Shown piece by piece: positions 58,110-64,000 of a DNA stretch of 64,000 bases; the stretch's first letter is position 1, and each line of letters opens with the position of its first letter. The notes below the pieces were generated by a model. That model had not been told where the DNA came from and searched no databases. It saw only the letters and a list, made by a program, of their open reading frames with translations. A program made the translations under genes and the position numbers. Origin of the DNA: an uncultured Bacilli bacterium. GTDB taxonomy: Bacteria > Bacillota_I > Bacilli_A > RF39 > UBA660. Location: assembly GCA_947631135.1 (NCBI GenBank), contig CANRKE010000001.1, positions 8,644 through 72,643 on the forward strand, written 5' to 3'.

Positions 58110-59236
58110 TATTAAACACATTAAAGTTAATAAATTATAGAAATTATTCTAAACAGACTGTTGAATTTTGTGATAATATAAATATACTTATTGGTAATAA
58201 CGCACAGGGTAAAACTAATATATTAGAAGCAGTTTATGTTCTTGCTTTTACGAAATCTCATAGAGTAGTAGGAGATACTAATTTAATTATGAAAAATGAA
58301 GAGTTTTGTAAAATTAATGGAACTATAACTATCGATAATATAAAGAGTTCTTTAGAGTTTTTTTTATCTGATAATATTAAAAAAGTATCCATAGATGGTG
58401 TTAATATAAATAAATTTATGGATTATGTATCAAAGTTTAAAATTGTTATTTTTTCACCAGATGATTTAGAAATAATTAAATCGTCGCCAAGTATAAGAAG
58501 AAAGTTTTTAAATACTGAAATTTCACAACTAGATAAAGTATATCTTTATAATTTAAATGATTATAATAAGTATATTAAAGTAAGAAATGAATTTTTAAAA
58601 AAAATGTATAAGAAAAATAAAAGTAATGATCTTTATCTTTCTATATTAAATGAGAAAATAATTGAAAAAGCTATTTATATTTATAAGAAAAGATTTGAAT
58701 TTATAGAAGATTTAAATAAAATTATTTCATTGATATATTGTGATATTACTGGTGATAAAGATTTAAGTTTAAAATATGAACATAAACTTGGTATTAATAA
58801 ATTTAATGAAGAAAAAATAAAAAAAATTTTAAATAAAAAGTTTGAAGATAATTATGAAAGAGATATGCTCACTTTTTCAACAAATTTTGGACCGCATAAA
58901 GATGATTTTTCTTTTTATCTTAATGATAATGATTTAAAAATATTTGGATCTCAAGGTCAACATAGAAGTGCAGTTTTATCCTTAAAGTTATCTGAAATAG
59001 AAATATTTAAAAATAAAATTAAAGATACACCTATATTATTATTGGATGATGTTTTTAGTGAATTAGATGATATTAAAAAAAATAATATTGTTAAATATTT
59101 GAAAAACGATATTCAAACTATTATTACTACTACTGATATTAATGAAATAAGTGAAAGTTTAATAGATAATGCATATGTTTATGAAATATTTAATGGTAAA
59201 TTAGAAAGGAAGAAGAATGATGGAAGAAAAAAATGA
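58106..59236 (+). CDS. recF: DNA replication and repair protein RecF
   Basis: RecF helps load RecA at gaps. The 376-residue SMC-like ATPase has Walker A IGNNAQGKTN, the signature GSQGQHRSAVLSLKLSE and Walker B ILLLDDVFSELDD, all intact. N-terminal LKLINYRNY is typical. It overlaps the gyrB start by 20 bases. A probable -10 (GTGGTATAAT at 58030-58039) lies in the gap after the comK terminator, with two copies of TAATATTATC following it. Confidence 0.97.
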   Translation: MILNTLKLINYRNYSKQTVEFCDNINILIGNNAQGKTNILEAVYVLAFTKSHRVVGDTNLIMKNEEFCKINGTITIDNIKSSLEFFLSDNIKKVSIDGVNINKFMDYVSKFKIVIFSPDDLEIIKSSPSIRRKFLNTEISQLDKVYLYNLNDYNKYIKVRNEFLKKMYKKNKSNDLYLSILNEKIIEKAIYIYKKRFEFIEDLNKIISLIYCDITGDKDLSLKYEHKLGINKFNEEKIKKILNKKFEDNYERDMLTFSTNFGPHKDDFSFYLNDNDLKIFGSQGQHRSAVLSLKLSEIEIFKNKIKDTPILLLDDVFSELDDIKKNNIVKYLKNDIQTIITTTDINEISESLIDNAYVYEIFNGKLERKKNDGRKK

Positions 59237-61142
59237 ACATTATAATGCCGAAGATATACAAGTATTGGAAGGATTAGAGGCTGTACGAAAAAGACCTGGT
59301 ATGTACATAGGCTCAACTAGCTCAAGAGGACTTCATCATTTAGTTTGGGAAATTGTAGATAATGCAATTGACGAAGCTTTAGCTGGATATTGTGATGATA
59401 TAGAAGTAATTATTAATAAAGATAATTCAATAACAGTAAAAGATGATGGTAGGGGAATTCCTACAGGTATTCATAAAAAAACAGGTATATCAACAGTTGA
59501 AACAGTATATACTGTTTTGCATGCTGGTGGTAAATTTGGTGGTGGTGGATACAAGGTATCTGGTGGATTACATGGTGTAGGTGCAAGTGTTGTTAATGCA
59601 TTATCTTCTTGGGTAGAAGTTAGAGTTTATCAAGAAGGTAAGATTCATGAGATTAGATTTGAAAATGGTGGACATACTGTAAAACCATTATCTGTTATTG
59701 GAGAGTGTGATATTAATAGAACAGGAACAACTGTTACTTTTAAACCAGATCCTAATATATTTAAAGAAACTACTGTTTATGATTATGATATTTTAAAAAC
59801 AAGAATAAGAGAATTAGCTTTTTTAAATAAAGGATTAAGAATTATTTTATGTGATGATAGAGAAGATGATAAAAAAGAAGAGTTTGTATATGAAGGTGGA
59901 ATTAGTGAATATGTTAAGATGTTAAATAGTAATAAAACACCTATTCATGATAATATTATTCATTTAGAAGGTAAAGAAGACGATGTAATGATGGAAATCG
60001 CACTACAATATAATTCTTCCTATAATTCTAGTATTTATTCTTTTGCAAATAATATTGCGACTCATGAGGGTGGAACACATGAAGATGGTGTTAAAACTGC
60101 TCTTACTAGAATAATCAATAATTATGCAAGAAATAGTAAAATGCTTAAGGATAATGATGAAAGTTTGACTGGTGATGATGTTAGAGAAGGATTAACTATG
60201 ATTATATCTTGTAAAATATCAGAACCTCAATTTGAAGGTCAAACAAAGACAAAACTTGGTAATAGTGAAGTAAAGAAAATTGCATCTAATATATTTTCTG
60301 AAGGATTTGAAAGATTTTTAATGGAAAATCCTGAAAGTGCAAAAATAATTGTTGAAAAATCTATGACTGCTGCAAGAGCTCGTGTTGCTGCTAAAAAGGC
60401 AAGAGAATTGACTAGAAGAAAAGGTGGATTAGAAATAACTAATAAATGGGGAAAACTTACTGATTGTACTAGTAAAGATCCATCTATATCTGAAATATTT
60501 ATAGTCGAAGGTGATAGTGCAGGTGGAAGTGCAAAAGATGGTAGAGATTATAAGACTCAAGCTATTCTTCCATTGCGTGGTAAAATATTAAATGTAGAAA
60601 AGGCAAGACTTGATCGTGCTTTAGGTAATGAAGAAATCAGAAGTATAATAACTGCTTTTGGTACTGGTATTGGTGAAGAATTTGATATAACTAAATTAAG
60701 ATATCATAAAATTATAATAATGACTGATGCTGATGTAGATGGTAGTCATATTAGAACATTATTACTTACTTTATTCTATAGATTTTTCCGTCCAATTGTT
60801 GAAGCAGGACATGTTTATGCTGCACAACCACCATTATATGCTATAAAACATGGTAAAACTACTAAATACGTACTTGATGAAAAAGAAAGAGATGAATATA
60901 TTAGTACATTACCTGAGAATACAAAATATGAAATTAGTCGTAATAAAGGTTTAGGTGAAATGGACGCAATTGAACTTAGAGAAACTACTATGAGTATTGA
61001 AAACCGTGTATTAAAACAAATAACTGTTGAAGACACTATGCTTGCTGATAAGGTATTTGAAACATTGATGGGTGAAGATGTAGAACCAAGAAGAAACTTT
61101 ATCGAAGAAAATGCAGTATATGTGCAAAATTTGGATATATAG
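59217..61142 (+). CDS. gyrB: DNA gyrase subunit B
   Basis: The ATPase subunit of gyrase. GHKL motifs are EIVDNAIDEALAGY, DDGRGIPTGIH and GGLHGVGASVVNAL. The TOPRIM part has EGDSAGGSAKDGR and TDADVDGSHIRTLLL. The C-terminus VQNLDI is conserved. 641 residues. Two ATG codons (59217, 59220) fit AAAGGAAG. Placed before gyrA with a 12-base gap. Sequence is of the gyrase, not topoisomerase IV, type by position and QLGDEV-independent features; assignment relies mainly on the oriC context. Confidence 0.97.
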   Translation: MMEEKNEHYNAEDIQVLEGLEAVRKRPGMYIGSTSSRGLHHLVWEIVDNAIDEALAGYCDDIEVIINKDNSITVKDDGRGIPTGIHKKTGISTVETVYTVLHAGGKFGGGGYKVSGGLHGVGASVVNALSSWVEVRVYQEGKIHEIRFENGGHTVKPLSVIGECDINRTGTTVTFKPDPNIFKETTVYDYDILKTRIRELAFLNKGLRIILCDDREDDKKEEFVYEGGISEYVKMLNSNKTPIHDNIIHLEGKEDDVMMEIALQYNSSYNSSIYSFANNIATHEGGTHEDGVKTALTRIINNYARNSKMLKDNDESLTGDDVREGLTMIISCKISEPQFEGQTKTKLGNSEVKKIASNIFSEGFERFLMENPESAKIIVEKSMTAARARVAAKKARELTRRKGGLEITNKWGKLTDCTSKDPSISEIFIVEGDSAGGSAKDGRDYKTQAILPLRGKILNVEKARLDRALGNEEIRSIITAFGTGIGEEFDITKLRYHKIIIMTDADVDGSHIRTLLLTLFYRFFRPIVEAGHVYAAQPPLYAIKHGKTTKYVLDEKERDEYISTLPENTKYEISRNKGLGEMDAIELRETTMSIENRVLKQITVEDTMLADKVFETLMGEDVEPRRNFIEENAVYVQNLDI

Positions 61143-61154
61143 GAGGTTTTAGAT

Positions 61155-63620
61155 ATGTTAGAACATGATAAATTACAATCACAAAATATTGTTGAAGAAA
61201 TGGAAACATCATTTTTAGATTATTCTATGAGTGTAATTGTTTCACGTGCACTTCCTGATTTAAGAGATGGATTAAAGCCTGTTCATAGAAGAATTTTGTA
61301 TTCTATGTATGAGAGTGGGTATACACCTGATAAACAATTTAGGAAAAGTGCGAAAACTGTTGGTGAAGTTATGGGTAATTATCACCCTCATGGTGATACT
61401 GCTATATATGAATCAATGGTAAGAATGGCACAACCATTTAGTTATAGACATATGCTTGTTGATGGACATGGTAATTTTGGTTCAATGGATGGTGATGGTG
61501 CAGCAGCAATGCGTTATACTGAAGCAAGATTATCTAAAATATCTATGGAATTACTTAGAGATATAAATAAAAATACGGTTGATTTTGAACCTAACTTTGA
61601 TGGTACTACTAAAGAACCAATTGTTTTACCTTCTAGATTTCCAAATATTTTAGTTAATGGTACTATGGGTATTGCTGTTGGTATGGCTACTAATATACCA
61701 CCTCATAATTTAGGTGAAGTAATAGATGGGTGTGTTGCTTATATTGATAATAATGATATTACTACATCTGAGTTAATGGAATATATTAAAGGACCTGATT
61801 TTCCTACTGGAGCTATTATATTAGGTAATAATGGTATTAAGAAAGCTTATGAAACAGGTAAGGGTACTATTACTTTACGTGGTAGAGTAGAAATTGTTGA
61901 AAAACATGGTAAGAGTATGATTGTTATTACTGAATTACCTTATCAAGTTAATAAAAAAGTTTTTCAAGAACGTATTGGTGAATTAGTTAGAGATAAAGTA
62001 ATTGATGGTATAGCTGATTTACATGAAGAAACTAATTTGGAAAATGGTATAAAAATAGTTGTTACTCTTAAAAAAGAAGCAAATGCTAATGTCATTTTAA
62101 ATAATTTATATAAACATACTCAATTACAAATGAATTTTGGTATTTCTTTCTTAATGATTGATGAGGGACAACCTAAAACATTGGGATTAAAAGATATTAT
62201 TTCTAAATATATTGATTTCCAAAGAAGTGTTATTGTTAGAAGAACTAAATTTGAATTAGATAAAGCAGAAAAAAGAGCTCATATATTAGAAGGATTAAAG
62301 ATTGCTCTTGATAATATTGATGAAGTTATCCATATAATAAGGGATAGTGAGTCAGATGTTGTTGCTAAAGAAACATTGATTGTTAAATTTAATTTAGATG
62401 ATGTACAAGCAGAAGCTATCTTGGAAATGAGACTTAGAAGACTTACTGGTTTGGAAAGAGATAAAATAGAAAATGAAATTAAACAATTATTAGAATTAAT
62501 TGAAAATTTAAAAGATATTTTAGCTCATGATGAAAAGGTACTTAATATTATTAAAGAAGAATTAATTGATATTAAAAATAAATATGCAGATGATAGAAGA
62601 ACTCATATTGATATGACAGCTATTGAATATATTGAAGATGAATCTTTGATACCTGTTGATAATATTGTTATTACATTAACTGATAATGGATATATAAAAA
62701 GAATGCCTGTTGATACTTATAAATCACAACACCGTGGTGGTGTAGGTATTAAGGGTATGAGTACTAATGAAGAAGATTATGTTAAATATATTATTTCTGG
62801 TACAACTCATGATTATATAATGTTCTTTACTAATAAAGGTAGAGTTTATAGAATTAAAGGTTATGAAATACCATCATTCTCAAGACAATCTAAAGGATTA
62901 CCTGTTATTAATCTTTTACCTCTTGATAAAGATGAAATAATAAGTAATATATTATCTGTTGAAAAGAATGATGATTGTAAAAATTTATTATTTGTTACAA
63001 AGAAAGGTATTGTTAAAAGAACTTCTATAAATGAATTTGAAAATATTAGAAATAATGGTAAGATAGCTATTACTTTAAAAGATGATGATGAACTTATTAG
63101 TGTTAGAAAAACAAATGGTGATAATTATATTCTAATTGGTTCTAATCAAGGAAGAATGGTTAGATTTAATGAAAAAGAAGTTAGAGTAATGGGTAGAAGT
63201 GCAAGTGGTGTTAGAGGTATTAATATGCCTGAAGATGCTGTTTGTGTAGGTGCTGAAATTTCTAATAATGCAGATGAAGTATTGATTGTTACAGAAAAAG
63301 GTTATGGTAAGAGAACTAATGTTGATGAATTTAGAGAAACAAGAAGAGGTAGTAAGGGTGTTAAAGCACTAAATATTACTGATAAGAATGGTACAATAGT
63401 TGAATTTAAAACTGTTAATAAAGATCAAGATTTAATGATTATTACTGATACTGGTATGATTATTAGAGTTTCAATAGATCAAATTTCACTTATGGGTAGA
63501 GCAACTCAAGGTGTTAGATTAATTAATCTTAAAGATGATCAAAAAGTTTCTACTGTAACTGTTGTTAGTAAAGATGAAAAAGATGATGTAGAAGATACTG
63601 AAGATGTAAGTACAGAATAA
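61155..63620 (+). CDS. gyrA: DNA gyrase subunit A
   Basis: The DNA-cleaving subunit. MSVIVSRALPDLRDGLKPVH and HGDTAIYESMVRMAQ mark the breakage domain; the catalytic Tyr is in AMRYTEARL. In the quinolone-resistance region the usual Ser is Thr (HGDTAIYE) and the acidic residue is Glu as in Gram-positives. The C-terminal wrapping domain contains a GyrA-box-like QHRGGVG (usual form QxRGGxG), supporting gyrase over ParC. 821 residues, with an acidic end (DEKDDVEDTEDVSTE). Ends with a terminator. Confidence 0.97.
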   Translation: MLEHDKLQSQNIVEEMETSFLDYSMSVIVSRALPDLRDGLKPVHRRILYSMYESGYTPDKQFRKSAKTVGEVMGNYHPHGDTAIYESMVRMAQPFSYRHMLVDGHGNFGSMDGDGAAAMRYTEARLSKISMELLRDINKNTVDFEPNFDGTTKEPIVLPSRFPNILVNGTMGIAVGMATNIPPHNLGEVIDGCVAYIDNNDITTSELMEYIKGPDFPTGAIILGNNGIKKAYETGKGTITLRGRVEIVEKHGKSMIVITELPYQVNKKVFQERIGELVRDKVIDGIADLHEETNLENGIKIVVTLKKEANANVILNNLYKHTQLQMNFGISFLMIDEGQPKTLGLKDIISKYIDFQRSVIVRRTKFELDKAEKRAHILEGLKIALDNIDEVIHIIRDSESDVVAKETLIVKFNLDDVQAEAILEMRLRRLTGLERDKIENEIKQLLELIENLKDILAHDEKVLNIIKEELIDIKNKYADDRRTHIDMTAIEYIEDESLIPVDNIVITLTDNGYIKRMPVDTYKSQHRGGVGIKGMSTNEEDYVKYIISGTTHDYIMFFTNKGRVYRIKGYEIPSFSRQSKGLPVINLLPLDKDEIISNILSVEKNDDCKNLLFVTKKGIVKRTSINEFENIRNNGKIAITLKDDDELISVRKTNGDNYILIGSNQGRMVRFNEKEVRVMGRSASGVRGINMPEDAVCVGAEISNNADEVLIVTEKGYGKRTNVDEFRETRRGSKGVKALNITDKNGTIVEFKTVNKDQDLMIITDTGMIIRVSIDQISLMGRATQGVRLINLKDDQKVSTVTVVSKDEKDDVEDTEDVSTE

Positions 63621-63629
63621 TAATTATAA

Positions 63630-63660
63630 AATAGGACTTATTAATAATGAGTTCTATTTT
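63630..63660 (+). terminator. Terminator of gyrB-gyrA
   Basis: 13-bp stem AATAGGACTTATT / AATGAGTTCTATT (with G-T pairs), 3-base loop, T tail. Confidence 0.7.
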
Positions 63661-63709
63661 TAATACATAAAATATTACAAAAAAACCATATATAAATATG
63701 TATATATAA

Positions 63710-63738
63710 TTGACATACAAAACGCAATGCTATATAAT
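63710..63738 (+). promoter_or_regulatory. Consensus sigma-70 promoter
   Basis: TTGACA (63710-63715), exactly 17 bases, TATAAT (63733-63738), the best match to consensus seen in the window, directly ahead of the ATPase-like gene. Confidence 0.85.
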
Positions 63739-63754
63739 TTAATTAGGTCAAGAA

Positions 63755-64000
63755 ATGAGTGATAGCATGGGAATATATTTAAATCCAGGAAACGAAGATT
63801 TTAAAATTAGTATTAATTCAAATATATATGTAGATAAAACAGGATTAATAGAATATACAAATCATGTGATATCAACACCACAAAAATATATTTTTGTATC
63901 AAGACCAAGAAGATTTGGTAAAACAGTAGCTGCGGAAATGTTATGTGCATATTATGATTGTAGTGTTGATTCTAATGATTTATTTAAAAAATATGAAATT
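63755..64000 (+). CDS. AAA-ATPase-like protein (PF09820 type), N-terminal part, runs off the right edge
   Basis: The visible 82 residues contain NSNIYVDKTGLIEYTNHVIS and a Walker A in the family-specific form YIFVSRPRRFGKT. This is the start of the large AAA-ATPase-like/DUF1703 family often abundant in gut bacteria and of unknown function; full members carry a C-terminal nuclease-like domain. The start is ATG at 63755 (MSDSMGIYLNPGN) after a weak AGG, or ATG at 63767. A consensus promoter precedes it. Confidence 0.85.
   Translation, partial: MSDSMGIYLNPGNEDFKISINSNIYVDKTGLIEYTNHVISTPQKYIFVSRPRRFGKTVAAEMLCAYYDCSVDSNDLFKKYEI

Noticed and set aside
1..64000. Mollicute genetic code 4 (TGA as Trp), given the base composition and lost rpmD
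   Set aside because: Several genes end in TGA at natural positions (map, adk, the DUF1934 gene before argS) and Trp is encoded by TGG, so the standard bacterial code fits.

Overview
The window looks like the replication-origin region of a very AT-rich, low-GC Gram-positive bacterium on the Bacilli / RF39 ('Tenericutes'-like) branch. The reasons are the gene order rpmH-dnaA-dnaN-recF-gyrB-gyrA, a Noc homologue, the RNA polymerase delta subunit, a SpoIIR homologue, a ComK homologue, the ywiB-argS-rpoE-prfA-prmC-spoIIR order known from Bacillus, and the loss of rpmD, which is common in Mollicutes relatives. UGA is used as a stop codon and UGG for Trp, so this is not a code-4 Mollicute. A class A penicillin-binding protein and MurA show that it makes peptidoglycan.

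Layout. 1-1.9 kb: the 5' end of a radical SAM gene (minus strand, apparently damaged) and two unknown plus-strand genes. 1.94-16.2 kb: the complete S10/spc/alpha ribosomal superoperon (rpsJ to rplQ, minus strand, with secY, adk, map, infA and rpoA), read from one promoter with a structured leader and closed by a terminator; rpmD is absent. 16.4-24.6 kb: a 24-codon stand-alone gene, gpmI, an AAA/DUF4143 ATPase, a long sigma-70 factor with a decayed downstream fragment, rpmE, an SGNH esterase and murA. 24.9-32.3 kb: a RloA/RloB-like ATPase-TOPRIM pair, then mntP, spoIIR, prmC, prfA, rpoE, argS and a DUF1934 gene. 32.4-39.2 kb: a surface protein behind a riboswitch-like leader, a small membrane protein, a second DUF4143 ATPase, a class A PBP and a HipA-like kinase. 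39.4-47.1 kb: noc, rsmG, mnmG, mnmE, jag, yidC, rnpA and rpmH. 47.3-53.4 kb: a six-gene accessory operon. 53.7-63.6 kb: an unknown gene, oriC, dnaA, dnaN, comK, recF, gyrB and gyrA. The right edge holds the start of another ATPase gene.

Most genes point away from oriC (minus strand to its left, plus strand to its right), as expected for leading-strand bias. oriC appears bipartite: DnaA boxes lie upstream of dnaA and again between dnaA and dnaN, where two boxes run directly into TAA trinucleotides resembling a DnaA-trio element.

The most unusual part is the operon at 47.3-53.4 kb, lodged between rpmH and dnaA. It encodes an APH-type kinase, GTP cyclohydrolase FolE2, an unknown protein, a nucleotidyltransferase-methyltransferase fusion, a P-loop nucleoside-kinase-like protein and a queuosine-5'-phosphate glycosidase (QNG1/DUF2419) homologue. 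That mixture suggests salvage or synthesis of a 7-deazaguanine-type nucleoside by a route I cannot match to a described one. Other highlights are a Noc protein with about 300 residues of Q/N/M-rich sequence inserted before its C-terminal domain, a leader RNA whose closing helix competes with a terminator upstream of the surface protein gene, and three 19-base repeats at an exact 23-base period over the promoter of a DUF4143 ATPase.
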